64,000 nt of DNA from Fratercula arctica (lineage: Eukaryota; Chordata; Aves; Charadriiformes; Alcidae). Each line of letters begins with the position of its first letter. Position 1 is the stretch's first letter. Shown here in pieces: positions 13,601 to 28,600 of this stretch. Where the stretch lies: NCBI GenBank assembly GCA_947846985.1, contig CANTUZ010000009.1:1860001-1924000 (forward strand), in the 5' to 3' direction. The notes below the pieces were generated by a model. The model was not told the DNA's origin. It did not search any database and worked only from the letters and a program-made list of their open reading frames with translations. The translations under genes were made by a program, and so were the position numbers.

Positions 13601-16600
13601 TACAAACTCCCCTATTCCTAAGGAATTCAGATTTCTTAGGAAGAGACATTGGAAACCTGGAATTTAAGAGTGTAGAAAAGCTAACAGATTTCTGTTAATT
13701 TGTCTGGTGTATCTGCTGTGTTTAGGAACACCAACCAGATCCTGGCAAGTCAGGCACATTGTTTACTTTGGAAGTTCTGGAGTACGATTAAAACCATAAA
13801 TAGGAAAATATATAGTTTTCTACAAGGAAATAATTTTGATGGCTCGAAACATGCAACCATGCCCTGCAAACAGCTATTATTATTTAACAAAAGAAAGGTA
13901 AAAATAGATCTCTAATTGAAAACCGAGTGGATTAAAATAGAATTTATAACCTAATAATGCTGGAATCTAGCCAGGACAACAGAGTTAACATGAACATTCT
14001 TTAAGAAGTTGCCAGGAATGTTTTGGGGGGGTTTTGGTGTTTCTTCTTCATAACTAAGAATTATTAAATTTTATAACCTTTTCTTTAGCGCACTATGAAT
14101 GGTACAGAGCCTGGAGGATTAGTCAAGAGTGGTTGATAGGCCACGTCTCCTTTGCAATCTCAGAAAGGAGGTACAATGCACAAATGCCTAATGGACTTTT
14201 ATTTTTTTTTAAATTTACATATAAAGAACAAAGGCACAGTCATTAAAAAAATAATAACACTAATCAGAAGCATCACTTTACCTTCCTGCTAAAAAAATTT
14301 CCTGAATAATTCAGAAATCTGAAAAGACTGGTTTTGAAAGTATAATGAAAAGCTTTTCAAGCAGACTTACTAATTAAATGAGAGTCAACAGGAACCGTTC
14401 CAGGCAAGCCATATAAAAATCCACTTCTCATCTTACCAGGATGTCACCTTTTTTGAGGGGGTGCTGAAGGGGGGGGTGGGGGGGTGGAGGGGAGTATTTA
14501 CTACTGCTTCATTCATTCAGCTTAAATCCAAGAAAGGCAATGAAAAAAATCCACATCTTCTTGTAAATACGTACATATGCTTAGTAAGAACCAGCACAAG
14601 CTCAGGTCTGCTGCCCCTGCAGGTCCCCAACATTAGGACAACACACTCTAAAACGCCTGTAATATTGCAAAAACATTACAGAGCAGAGTTTCTTCTTCAA
14701 AGCTATTCTTTTTACCAATTCACTATCACCACCGCTTCCTGAATTATTTCATGCTTACCTCATTCAAGTAATGATCCAAACAGCATATGGGACTGGTATG
14801 TATTAAGTGAGAGTGACCCAATTATGCCTTGATGGTTCTGTACTTTGTTAAACATTTCACATGAGTAATGAGTTTTCAGAATTTGAGCAAAAACTACTTT
14901 AATACATGACAGTATCATTCACAGGCACAAAACACTTAAAATTCTATATGACTGTATATACACATATGTGTGTGTGTATATGGACAATGAATATATTAAT
15001 TATATAAGTAATAATAATACTACTACATAAAAACATTTCCTACCAATTTTATTCTTTATTTTGGAAAAACCCTATAGCGCTAGAGTGAAAAAAAAAAAAA
15101 AGAGCCCAGCTTGAGTGGCTGCATTTTCTACAGCTCTAAAAATATTCTGTTCCACCTCACCAGTACCCACGGCTAAAAATAGCCACACAATCTTTCTGCA
15201 GTAAAATACCTCTTGCTGCCTTGAGAAAAAGCCAGTCTCTAAATTCCCATTCAAGAACAGACACCTTAAAATCTTTAATGAAACTTATGTTATCACATTG
15301 TTGAGGTGGTGATGCTTCCTAATGCAACTGCAGCTGACCATCATACGGCCAATATTCTAAGGTTAATCTTTTCCATCTATCATCACCAAGTGCTGCTTAT
15401 TAAATAGGGAAGAGAATATATTGCTTTCCAATACAGAAAGATACCTGGACTAAAATTAAACTTGCACTTTACACTGCAGTAATTACTTAAGTTCAGGCCA
15501 TGAAAAAAGGTATCATTGAATTGGCCCATTAACAATGATTTCCAATAATAGCATCTTTATTTCCGAAGGCAAAAATAATTATGTTAAATAAGAGTATCAG
15601 GACTATAGCAAATTTTTGCTACGTGCTGTAAGATAAACAAGAGATGTCTAATTGGTTATTCATTAACCTAATATAGTACATAATTTTAATCAGTTAAATT
15701 TGCCAACAAATTAACCAGAAAAACCTAAACATTTTAGAATTTGTCAGCCCAACATATAAATAATTCTTGCTTATCTTCCCCAGATAGGTAAAATATCTCA
15801 TTTTGTTGCAGCACAGGCATTTTGCTTTTAAACAACAGAAAGCATTGTAACAATTTATGTCCAATCCTCTTTCAAGTATCAGTGCTGAAAATTTAATACA
15901 CTGCCTCCAAGCTAGACGAAAATTACTGCATCTAGATTGAAGCACAGAAAATGTTTACCTCTTAAAAAGGTAAAATTCAGAGAGGCTTTGAATTACGTTC
16001 AATGGCAGCAGAAGCCAGCAAATCCATAACACAACACTACATACACATAGCTCCTCATAATGTAGTTTGTCCAAAATCCCTTGTATCAATCCTGAATGGG
16101 GTTCGTTTATACAACTGCTTTTGGACAAGATCTCAAATGCCTGTGTACAGCCCCTTGCAGTATCTGCATAAAAGCAGAAACCAAGCAGCTACATGGGAGA
16201 GAAATGATGAGAGGATACACCTTAATGGGGGATCTGCAACATCTCGGTATGTATCATTAGCCCTTTTAAAACCACCGCAATTTATGAAGTTCCTGGGTAA
16301 CGCAAGTGTTTATACATAAACACTTCCTTTCTATTAACCACAACCTCTTAGCACCAAGCTCCTGCCATCTTCTGGAATGAAGCAGCAGTACCTTTTCAAC
16401 GACTCCCCGCCATACCCTTAATTTCCTGCTACCCATTAAAGCATTTGTGGTGTGCAGTATCGGGGTCTTTCCCAGCTAGACCCCTCCTCGGAGGGTCACC
16501 CTCTGCCCTGGAAGGAAGGAAAAGTTCTTGCTAATCGCTAGAGCCATGTCCCTGCAGGCCAGACATCCCAGAGCAGAGCCACGGGCTGTGTGGAAGCGCA

Positions 16601-19600
16601 GCGTGCCCGGCATGGGCTCCATCAGCTCCGCCACACCGAGCTCTCCTCCGGCACCCAGAGAAATCCCACATTCCCCTTGCTGTTCCATCACTCCCTCGCC
16701 GCGACGTCTTGGCCACTTCATTTCAATCGCTTATCACAATGGATGTTGTGTAACCTTAACATTTCAAAACACTTCAAATCTACTTGAAGGGAAGCATTTT
16801 AGTAAACACACACATCATTCTTGCCTTGACAGCAGCGACCAGCTCTTAACCCACTTCCACGGGTTACAACTGCACCACGCTCACAAACACACTGCATCAC
16901 TGTGAAGTGACAGTGACACCTTCTTCAGCTTAAACCAGATGAAAAACGGAACTCCGGTTCTGGTCCATCTGCTGCATTTGTCATTTAAGATCATTTTGAG
17001 ATTCTGTTTGACTTAAGCTTTTAACAGTTAATACTCAGAAGGAACAGGCAGAGCTACACTGGGGGTGGGAAAGGCAGGGACTAAAAAGACACAAAAGGAG
17101 CTTATTTGAAATAGTGCCGACATTTATATATGAAAATAGCCTGGAAATACTCCAAGGGCTACAATTAATTCATAAGTATTACGTATTTTATAACTCTCTA
17201 TGATACATTGTATAAACAGAATAGATCTGCTGGAAACTCTGTGCCATTGGACAGATATTTATATTTGATTATTTTTTTTAAATCAGTCACGTACCAGAGC
17301 ATTTCTGAGCAATGAGGATTTCTGGAGACCTACAGTAAGTATGAAGGGACAACTGCACGCCAACCTTCAGTGCCAGAACTCTCTGCCCTCCCAACCTACC
17401 CCAGCTCTCCTCTCACCACTGCCCGCCCTGGCTTACAGGCCTCCAGTACAAATCTGTTCCATCATTTTACCAGAGGGAAGGAACACCACTGGATCATCCA
17501 TACTCAAGTCGTTTGATTTCTTTAGACACCTGAATATATGTCCCAGAACTCAACTCCTGCCATTCAGGCTTGAGCATTTTAGCTTCTATTTTAAGAGCAC
17601 CGACAGTTTAAACACTTGAAATGAGCAGTACTAAAAGGCGAGCACTGACACATCCCTACACCGGGTATCCTACTGCATTTTTACTCTCACCAAGAAAGTA
17701 GCAAGTTTTAGAAGCCTGGTAGGAAAGGCAAAAAATTAAGTTTAACGTTCACGATTAGATAAGAGAGTCCCTGGTAAAGTCTCTACCAGGATTAGCATAA
17801 CCCGTATCATCTTTTCCTAAAGGCCATCATAAAGAGAGATTAAAGTACCTCTAAAAAATTTTAAGTTATTTAAGACTTCCAAGTCCCAGCAGTACTTCCA
17901 ACAACTTCTAAGTGATCTCAACACTTGGCTGCAAAATGAAATCTTAAAAAAAAAATATATATTGCAATAGCACAGCTTCCTCTCTCATGATATGTGAGCA
18001 TCACTTCTAGGCCTCAAGCTCTCCAAACACTTAAAAGGGGTACCGGGATACCACTCCAAGCTTAGATTGGTTCACTGATTACTACTGGATTACTCGCATG
18101 CTTTGAGACAACCACATTGTTTGCCATAATTCCTTCTACTAAAAGCTTTAATTAGAATCACAGAATATCCTGAGTTGGAAGGGACCCATGAGGATCACTG
18201 AGCCCAAATACTTATCAAATTATCAAGAAGATATCCTAATTTGATCTTGGGATGCAAAGTTGCTTCCCTACATCCATTCAAATCAGAGCAGCAGCGTCTG
18301 CAAACATCCATATCCTGCAAGGTCCTGGAATTTGGGTGATCTCAGTTCTACGCGTGAGGAGATTGAGCAATCAGCTGAAGTGAACAGTAATAAATTATAT
18401 TCCTTTGTAGCACAAGAGCTACCCAGTGGGTTAAAGCTCTCACGCTTCAAAAACTAGACTCTAGACTATGGAAAGATTCTCTATACATGAACTTGAGGCA
18501 TACTGCATGCAAATACAAGTTGAAGCCAAAAAAAGAAACTTAAGGGCACTGTAATTCTAGTTGAGCTACAGCACATGAAGAAGACAGAGCTAATATTTCA
18601 GCTTATTCTTGCACAATTAAAAACTGTAGAGCCGGAAGTCAGAAAGCTCAAGCCCGAGTTGAGAATATAGTATTTTGTTGAACTTCCTCCCACAAAGTAC
18701 ATGTAAAAAAATAACAAACAGACAGCAAAGCGTGACTTTCATACAAACCATAATGCTGATTGCACAGCGCAACAGATCAGCTTGCTGATATATGAAAGGG
18801 AGGAATACTTGCCAAACAAAACTTCTACACTTTCCAATCTAGATTTCTAAGCGCACTGAATTGTTTAATTGTTTAATAGCTGTACTTTGAACTACAGTCA
18901 CCCTAAAGATTTTAGTCAGATCAGTTGCAAGATCTGGCTTCAAGAACGCAGCACATCCAAGTAACCATGATCAATCACAGTCAAAAAGAAAATTTCAAGC
19001 TAAATGCAAGTCAGAAGCACCAACGCTGGTTAATCAGCACATAGTTCTTGAGGGCAGGCACCAAGGGTGAAATTCTGCTTATTGGAGAAACCCTCTTACT
19101 AGAGTCCACAGGTTAAGAAATTAAACTAAGACCTAAGCAAATCAAGACAAGCCTCAGTAGAGCCATCAGAAGGTCTTTTCACGCGATGGAGCCAGTATCT
19201 GCAGTCTGGCAGGTGGCGTACAATGCGTTCCGTAAGTGATACTCTGACTCCCCAAAAATCCTGATGTTTGTCTCCTCTTTCCAGGAGGGTGAGACCTGTA
19301 GGTAAAAGTCCTGATTTCCACAGCTCAGATCTGAGTTTCAGTGTTGTGTTCCACATCGCTTAAACCTGCATCGGGGCAATTAAATTGTAGCTGTATGCTA
19401 TTTGGACAGCTTTTAAAAGAGTAGCATAGTCCACAGCCTCTTTAATCCTTTACATTGAAAAGAAAAGGTTAATTTCCCCTTAACAGGTAAGTGAAGACCC
19501 ATAACCTAGTTAAAACATTTTTTGGAACAACTAGCCAGCTAAAGCAATTAGGAATGACATACGCTGTAACAAGAAGTATTTTTAAGATGTTGTTTAACTA

Positions 19601-22600
19601 TCTAATGTCTCTTCCATAATAATCTGGCAGAATTTTGGTACTCGTTACTCATCTCATAGTAAGCACATTTCACCACACAAAAGAGATCTTATCTGTGTGT
19701 TAGAAGTTACTTTTAGAAAATTGGCCCCATGCTTAAAAAACAACCAATTAGCAGTGTCTGTACACTGGGCTGAAAATAGGGAAAAATTAAGTGATAGCTG
19801 CAGCTTCATTTGAAAAACTAACAACCAAAACTCTCCTATTTAAAGGAGGTGCTATTCAAACAAACAACATAGAAGTCACAATAATAAGGCAACTTTCATA
19901 CATTCCATCAGGGCCAAACTGGATAGCTTTTCCTCAAGAAAACCCAGTCCTATAATCACATCAAATCGTGGTTAACCATGGAGCAGAGTGCTCAGACTTC
20001 TCCCTAACACTGCAAGAGCTCAGTGCACAGATTCATCCACCAACACACACGTTCAGAATACACAGCATTCCTAGTTGGCTTGTACACAACAACATCCAAT
20101 ATAGATGCTTTCTCAATTTTGCAATGAGGATGACTAATAAAATATGGATCAAATTTGACAGCTCCGCTGAACATGGACAGATATCTCCTCGTCTCAGATA
20201 AACAAGCCCACTGACAGTCTTCTTGGGAGTAAAGAAAACGCTGTCACCCCCCGACAGCACAGCCATGATTGTCACTATTAGCCACACGGCTCTGAAAGAG
20301 CTACGCAGGAGTCGTGTACTTGAAACACTCGGGAGGAAGTGAGACTCTGCGATCTGAGCGGAGTAACAGCAGGAGAAGAGTCCCACCATCAGCAGGGCCT
20401 AGCTGCTATTTTCAGCTCTTCAAACAAGAGCAGGTTGAGGTAGCACAGGCTGAGTTTACGGGTTCAACTAGCTTGGCAAGTCTGCTCTTCTGCAAGCACC
20501 CTACTCATTGCTGCAAGTTGTATGGGCTGCTGTAAATCAGAGAGAGTTTAAAAATTTAAAAAAAAAAAAAAGTTAGCCGACAGCCACCTTCTAACCTTAG
20601 CTTGTCATGCATGCTTCAGCCAGCCACGCTCAAGTAAAGATCCTCAATAGCTGTTGGCGAGAAGGGCATGGATGGATAAAACACTGCATTTCCCCCTCGC
20701 CATGAATCCAGCCCAGTGAGCAGTCAGCATGGGGCTTTTAATCACAGTTCAGAGCTACATTTTAAGGAAGCAAGTGTAAGAAGGTAACATCCATTTCCTC
20801 CTTTTGTTCTTGACATTAAAAATAATAGTTAGCAAATTTAATTTCCTTATCTGTTATTCACATTAGCTTGTGTACTACCCACCTACGTGAAATATTTGGG
20901 TACAGAATGCACGTTCAAGTGCCTTGCTGTGCAACTCCCTTCCCTGAGGCTTTGTCAAATTATTGTTTTTCAAATTAATAATCACATCTTGATGGGACAG
21001 AAGACTACTACAGCAAACCTTCCAAGACATTTCACCTTGACTTGGGAAAGTCCAAGGAGAATCACATTGAAAGATGTGCTCTGCCCAACTTTTACGTAGC
21101 GACTGTCAGTTCAGAAGAATCTAAAGATCCTCAGATCAGTGGAGTCTGCACTCACTCACCCTCTCTCTCGCACACATACGCATTTTTTTCTGTTCCAGCA
21201 GGTTCCATTTTAAGCAGGGAGATGATTATACAAAACCCCACATCCGGTCACCAGTTTGTCCTTGTGGTGGAGGGAAACAGAGTAAATTCGAAAGTTTCTT
21301 CTCCCTACCCCTGAGGAATCTGATGGGGAAAAAGCAAGCAGGAGATGCTGAAATGCTGGCCAAACGCCAAGAAGTTCTGAGCATTTGTAATATGCATCTG
21401 CCATTTGAAAAGAAAGCCAGGCAACCTAGAAATTTGACATTTGAGGAAACCCACGTTGTTTGCAGCAGGTGAGAAGGATGCCCAAACGATTTGGGGCAAA
21501 TATTCAACAAAACATTTAAGACTGTTTTTTGTTACAGTAACTGTATAAATGCAGAAGATTAACAAAAGTCTGCTGTATACTTGCATCTAAAACTCCTCAG
21601 CTGTACGCGCAATTGCTCCAAGTTGTTTTGAAAGCATATGAAGCTGCATATCACTGGTTATTAATCCAATATGCTTTTTCATTAACATATATATATTTAT
21701 TACTCTAAAATACCTTCATGACATTTAGAGATAGCAATTTTACGATCTGTAGCAACATTACTTTCCACTACAAGAGGGAACGACCAACCATTTCTCATTT
21801 GCACAGACACCAAAGCGCTCTCTTCCCCCAAAAGCACAAGAAAAAAAAGCTTAATATTATTGCTTCAGACAAACAGAAAGACACCACAGGATGCACACGC
21901 AAAACAAAAACCCCCAACATACCCTTAAGTTAACTGAAAGGACAGAGATTGCTTAAAAAGGTATCTGGTTGGAATTTCATCCACTTCCATTTTCTTACCC
22001 TGACACTCAGAGTCCACAAACGAGGGGAAAAATATGCTATTGTATATGAACTCCTCAAGCAATAAGACATGACAGAGCATGAATTATGATCTCTTCATTT
22101 GGGGCTGGTTCCTCAGACATGGAGCTGACAGCAAAGTGCTCTTACCACATCCAGGAATAAATGCATACCATAATTCCTGCATTGGAATGTCTTAGTGAAA
22201 TTATAGCATTATTTTTAAGTATTTATAATGTAAAAGTGATGAGACACATACCGAGTACCTAATTATCCTGTACCACCAGCATTGCCTGGAATGCTTATTA
22301 ATCAATTAGGTTTTAGATTAAAGCTAAATAGATACAGTATACCTCGTAAAAGAATACCTGAACCAGAAGATGAGATTATCAAAAGCTATCTGTTTTTCCC
22401 TCAATGTCTCAGTTATAATAGTTAAAACAAAAAATTCGCAAACAACTGCGCAACATACTTCCAAAGTCTGCAGACCACCACCACCACGCACATCATCAGG
22501 CCTTCTACAACCCTGTAGCTGTTAGTGTAAAGTACCTGCTCTTTTTTATTTACAAGGGATCTCTTTCGCAAAGGACAGGTTTTTTCCACTCGCTCACCAC

Positions 22601-25600
22601 CTCCCCGTATCTACTCTCTCAAATCTCCTCCTCCCAGCTGTTCTCACAGCGAATCTTCTCCAGGGTTTCAAGACAGCAGAAGGTTCCAACATGGAAGCAG
22701 CCCCTCCAGAAATCAACAGGACTATTGTATTTAAGCAGTATTCAAGAGTATTAAAAGTTAGCCATGCTGTAAAGTGCTATGTGGAGTCAGAGCCAGAAAA
22801 ATCACACACTGTTATACAATTCTCTGTGAACATCAGATTATTCTCAGCAGCTACGCAAGTGATTTATACCTTAATACAACAGAGAGTTTAAAGACAAGTA
22901 GCCACAACTGGAAAAGAACCTCAAGCCTTCCTAAACTCAGGTGTTCAGGCTGTAAAGCATCACAGCAAATACCTAGCCTGGCACTCTTTCCCAGCACAGA
23001 TGAGAAGATTTTATGGGCTTGATGAATTCAGGGGTATTTCTCTTCTGGTTTGGTTTTTTTTTTAAATAATCAGACTCTATGGTTTATAAGAACTACTGAA
23101 AGCAGGGGTTTTTTTTCTTTTTCTAAGGTTTAGTTTGTTTCTTGTCAAACTTGCCCCTTAAACGTAACGGATCTTTGAACCATATTTAGTGGCTCAGCTA
23201 AAGTAACTAATGAGTGTTACGTAAGATGTCTCTCCATGTAGAACAATCTGTTCCAAAAGTTACCAAAAATAGCAATTCTCTAAACACTGGTGTGATGCAA
23301 TATTTAACCAGTTACTGCATTAGCAGCTGAATTCATACATTACTATTAAAAAAAAAAAAAAAAAAAGACTTAAAATATTATTACAACGTTTGCAACCTTA
23401 CCTAGGCTGGTAGGTTTTATCAGCTCATCCAACAAGTCATAAAAAGGTAATTTCTGAAGTTTTATGTCGGGATGGACAGGGTGGAGCGCAGATGTGAGAT
23501 GGGGGAGTTCCAGTTCATGTTTAGGTCCCAGAAGCGAAACGGGAAGCAATGGTGACGTGGCAGGGTGGCCATCGAAACTGAGCTGTGGAATGGTAGACGG
23601 AGACAAAGCTGCTGGCATGGAGCTCGAGTGTACGCTGGGGATAGATAAGTCTGCAGGTGTCATGATTTTCTGGGGGAACCTTCGCCTATAGAGTTCTTTG
23701 ATTTTCATTTGTACAGCAGGACTGCAGCCAGCCTTTAACAAATGCAGTGCTTTTGTGAGAAGTTCGTGTTTTCGTCCGTGCTTGTTCCTCCCCGCGTAAC
23801 CCAGAAGTACTTGCAGTTCAGAAACTCTAAGGCTCATAACCATTTGCTTAAAAGAAACAAAACAAAAAATTAGTATTCAAGTTACATCATCTTAAACACT
23901 AACATTAGAATGTGGCTTAATCCCATCAAGCATACAGTTTTTAAAGGCACCCCACCACTGCTCTTCTCCCACTGATTATGAGAAATATAATGCAAACCAG
24001 TACTTGTTCACAGACAGATATAGCTACTTAGAAAGTCGGTACTGAGCAATTGTTAAAGGGATCTCCATTTGCCATATACAATTCAGGACAGCAATGCTGG
24101 GGAAAAAAAAAAAAGAGAAAAGGACGAGTTGCCAGTACAAAATAATGCTTGTAAATGTAATTATTTTCTAATCGCTGTTCTGCTAGTATCTATAATGTTA
24201 ACATTTTTTTTTTTTTTACATCTAACTAGATGAATAAAAAGTCATACATTGACAATATCCACGTCTCCAGTACTCGCACTTAAAAGCTGTGCCAGTCCTT
24301 AACTCTGGAACATTACTTCACTTTCAAGTCCCTCCCTCGCTTTTTGCCATGCAGCATAACTAATCCACGCAGGTTCAAAGGAAAGGAGATAAGTGACTGA
24401 TGTCAAAAAGAGAGAGAGAAATTATAATCCATTTTGGGTGCAACCCCATATGATCATTACTGAGTTAAAGGAAACTTCTTCCAATTCCATTTCCTTACTT
24501 CTCACATCAAAGCTGCATGTTCTGTTTTGGATGGGAGAGTTGGGCTTTGCCTTCTATTAATTAGCATCTTCATTTACACAGTCTTTTACTGTCTCACAAT
24601 ATGGTCTAATGATTCAAACTGGTAAGACTTGTGAACTGTTTCACTTCTTCAGGAACCGAGAAAAACACTACACAAAGTAGTGAACCCAGCAGTCGCCTGT
24701 GTGCACCAACTGCTTCTTCGCTGGTCAAGCGGGAGCCAGAAAGTCAACTTAGGAGCCCAGTTTCTATTTGAAAACTTCCTTCAGTGCTTGACATGGGCTC
24801 GTTCACCATCCTGAGGCCTGTGACACCAGCTGAAATGATATTCCTGCAGAATTTTGGATTCCCCAGGAAACTGACAAGGAAGTACAATGCCACAACTGGC
24901 TACCTGGATCTTTTGTATGAGACCACTAAATACGCTGAATATTTTGTGGTCAATTCCAAAAGATCAAAACCAAAATAATACTTGAAGTACATATTTGGGA
25001 CTAACACAGCTAAATTCAGCATACCAGGGTTCTGCAATTTCCCAGCGAGTGAGGGCTGAATAACCAAACTAGCACTAGCAAAGAATCTTTAAAATAGAGT
25101 ACGAATGCTCCCATCCTCTCTAGTTCTTCAAATCGTGCAAAATATTCAGACACATTACTCAAGTTATTTTCACATTAATTCTTAAACCTAGAGTGCTAGT
25201 ACTAGAAAGTACGCTATCCCTAGCTTGAGCAAAACCAGCCCCAACACCCTATCAATTCCTCAAACCTCCAGCACCTGCAAGAGATCTTCAACATACAGGT
25301 GTCCACAAGAGGTATTCCCCTATCTGAAATGGGTCGTGTTATTTAAAAGTGCTAAATTAGATGATTCATGTATTTAATGTATGCACCCAGATAGATTTAA
25401 CTAAATTTGCCATAAAATTTCTGCTCTGTTGAACCACACCAACAGAACTGGATAACCTTGCTGCAGACTACCACAAACGCTTTGGATAGAACAGGAATTT
25501 TCTGGCATATTTTTCTGTGAATACCCTGAGAACCTACTTCATACTTTCAACTACGAGACTGTCATGAAGCTACTAATGAGAACAGACGAGGTACTTTGTA

Positions 25601-28600
25601 AGAAACAGAGATGTCTTAAAAGAATAGGCATTTCAGTTACAATCTGAAGTGTTGACAGCTGAAAAGAAAGTGAAACAAATAGATTTGCAACATGGAAAAA
25701 CACTATTTATAATGCTTTACAAACATTTCTTCAACAGAATGAGTAGTTACAGCTGAAGGGTTTAATGCTTGCTACCATCACCATTAAAAGTCACTTCCTG
25801 AACAGCCAGAACCTCTCAGAGCTTCACTCTGTTCTTGTTTTGTAATGAACTTATAGACCTAGCTTGCAAAAAACACAGAGAATTAAGAAATAATTGAACT
25901 AACAGAGAAGCTCCTGCTAGATGTTGCATATTTTCCATTTTTTGAAGGTATAGGCAAGTTAACAATAAGCATACCGAAAGCAGGGTCTATCATGTAGCCA
26001 GACCCACAAACCAAAACCAATAGAATTCCCCAGATCTTCCCCACCCTGGCGCATTCCTTACAAAGGACAAGAATAATTATATTTGCAACGTTAAGGGCAC
26101 TAACAGATACATCAGTTAAAAACACAGTCACTGAAAAAAACAGTTTCATACTTCACTGATAAACATTTCTTCCACAAATAAAAAGAGGCAATGCCTTAAA
26201 ACACATACAGACATCCATAGGTTTTGCCAGTGGATTGTGTCAATCAGTGGCACGGGGAAGCAGAGCCCGACAGACGCAGCCATGCTGGCAGAAAGTCTCA
26301 CACATTGCTGCAATCTGAACGTGAAAATTCCTCTCCCCTCCTCCAACACAGTTGTGTCTTATTTGAGGACACAACCCAGCTCCACCAGCAGAAGTGCCAC
26401 TGCCCGTACAAGCACTATCCATGCTACGAGCCCTTGGCCCATGTCACACTGGTACCCTAATCTTAGAACAGGCAGGATAATTATAGCAGGGAAATAACAC
26501 AAGCGCTGTCAAATGCACAAAGTAAATACACAAAAAAGCTGCAATTTATAATTAATTTTTTTCCTGTCACATCTCACCTCGTGACAATTCAAACCACTTG
26601 CTGGCGTAATTACACCAGCAAAGCTGAAGGGCAAAGACACAAAGCATTTTGCTTCAGGAAATCTTGCTTTTTTTCCCCGTTGCCTGAAGTAGAGTAATAA
26701 GAAGATCACTCCCAGCAGTACAGCTGCATCTGCAGCAAGCTACAAAACCTACCACAAAGACTCTGTCTCCTAACAACAGCAAATATCCACAATGCAAATA
26801 ACTGCCCCTACCTCCGGCTGTTTATCCAAATTGGCAAAATGTTTATTTTTTTCTTTCCTAACACAAAAGAAACTAACAAAAAACTAACAACAAATACAAA
26901 ACCAACCAAACAAAAAAAAGTACATACACAGCTACCAAGGACAGACTGAAGGATAGCTTACAAACTGCAATTACAGATAACTAGGTGTTTAGTTCTGTGT
27001 TCAAGTACAGGTAAATACATGTTCCTACAAACATCACACTAGTGCACAAGAAATTGATGCTTTTTAGCTAAGAAAAGGTAGAGCTACTTGCCATTTGCCT
27101 AACTTCAGCGCGAGAAACGCAGCAAGCTGACTGCAAGCCAGTTTCAGCTACAACAAACCCCAGTATCAAGCACACTGGGCGTTCTGATGATGATGTGCAT
27201 TTTGGTACCTGTTGTATCTAAACAATATCTAAAATTCAAAGAGAGGGCGAGGACAGTAGAAAAATTGTTCAAAGTGTAAAAGAGTAAGAACAAGCTTTAC
27301 AGAAACTCGACTTATCTCAGTTTAACAGAGAGTATTTCTATTTTGACTCACTGTAAAGACCTTTGCAGAGTTTAGAAGGTAACTCTAATCTATCAACATA
27401 CATCTGACATTTCCTGCTTGACAATACAACACAAACACACGTTCCTCCGCAAAAGCTGCATTAGTCATGGGGATTGCCCGTCTCATTATACACACCCCCA
27501 CTTCAGCCCATGCCCCCTCGCCCAAGCCTTGTGACCACAGCCCAGCCTTCCCAAAGCAAGCAGGGCATTTCACTGTCCTAAGACAAGTCACCTAATTGTA
27601 CGTGTCGGGCAGGAGGTCCATGGAATCAAAGAGGCCAGTTTATTTTCCCACCTCCCAGTTGCTTGTTTCCAAATCTGTGCCACTTCTCTCTTGCCAGATT
27701 GCGTGAACTCAACAGTTTGCTGCAGTTCATGCTGCAGCCGTGTGAGCAGGTGCATCCCCCGGTTTCTGTGTGTTGAGGAAACATTCTCAAGCAACTCATC
27801 TGGAAACAAGGATATTTCCTGCTCCACACCTACTTCAGATAGCCAATAAGGTTTGGAAGAAAATAGCTTAAGGATGCAAAAGCAACCCACGGGCGGCATC
27901 CTACGTCATCCGCCCACTACCTCTCCTGTGACTATCAATAGGAAAGGATGCTCTGCCTACAGCTTGCTCTTTCAAAAAGGTTGGTACACACTTTTTTAAA
28001 AGCTAACACATATGAAAATTGTTTAAGTCCCCCAAACCAAAAATTGCACGTAGACACTTACGAGGTAAGGAGGAACCACGGTTTTCCCCAAGACATTCAC
28101 AAAAGGATTATGAAATAAAAAGCATCAGGCTGCTTAGTACACACTGCAACATCAACACATGTTTTGTAGCTCCTGACTCACTAAGATCTCTCAATAAACA
28201 AGCACATTGGGCTGGAGAAACGTGTCTGCCACACAACAGGACCATTTTGCTTTGTGAATGTTGTTTGGCCAGTCAGAGTAAATATATTTTACCAGAAACC
28301 TTAACTTTTAACAGAGCAGCCAACATGAAGAGTCATTTTCTTTGATTTCTCTCAGCAAAGAAAACAGCAGAGATAAATCTTTAGTTTTAAAGAATGGTTT
28401 TCCACACAAGCCCAGTCATTCCACCCATTGTGGAAAGATGCCCAGGCTGGGCAGCTTCTCTGGCTAGAGAAGTCCAATCGTTAGTACAGGTTAACAGGTC
28501 AGACCAAAGAAAATTGCTTTGAAGAACTGGATCTTGTCTCACTGATCTATGAAGGTTGGGAATTAAGTTTAGAAATAAATAAAATCTAAGCATTAGTGCC

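Larger units (their letters stand above)
9588..23401 (-). other. PIAS1: PIAS1 intron 2
   Basis: A 13.8-kb GT-AG intron, mostly AT-rich unique sequence. It contains a CpG-dense patch at 13015-13105, a G-rich tract at 14456-14494, a TA/TG quasi-palindrome at 14954-14983, a GC-richer stretch at about 16480-16720, a CR1 3' tail at 18153-18215 and an A19 tract at 23348-23366 near the exon 2 donor. I saw no nested gene with convincing coding structure. Confidence 0.9.

Noticed and set aside
27588..27899. 103-codon sense-strand frame in intron 1 with a protein-like middle
   Set aside because: The translation looks somewhat protein-like (for example [16 protein letters not shown]), but I cannot connect it to a family and saw no convincing flanking splice sites. 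Too weak to list as a gene; a homology search would settle it.
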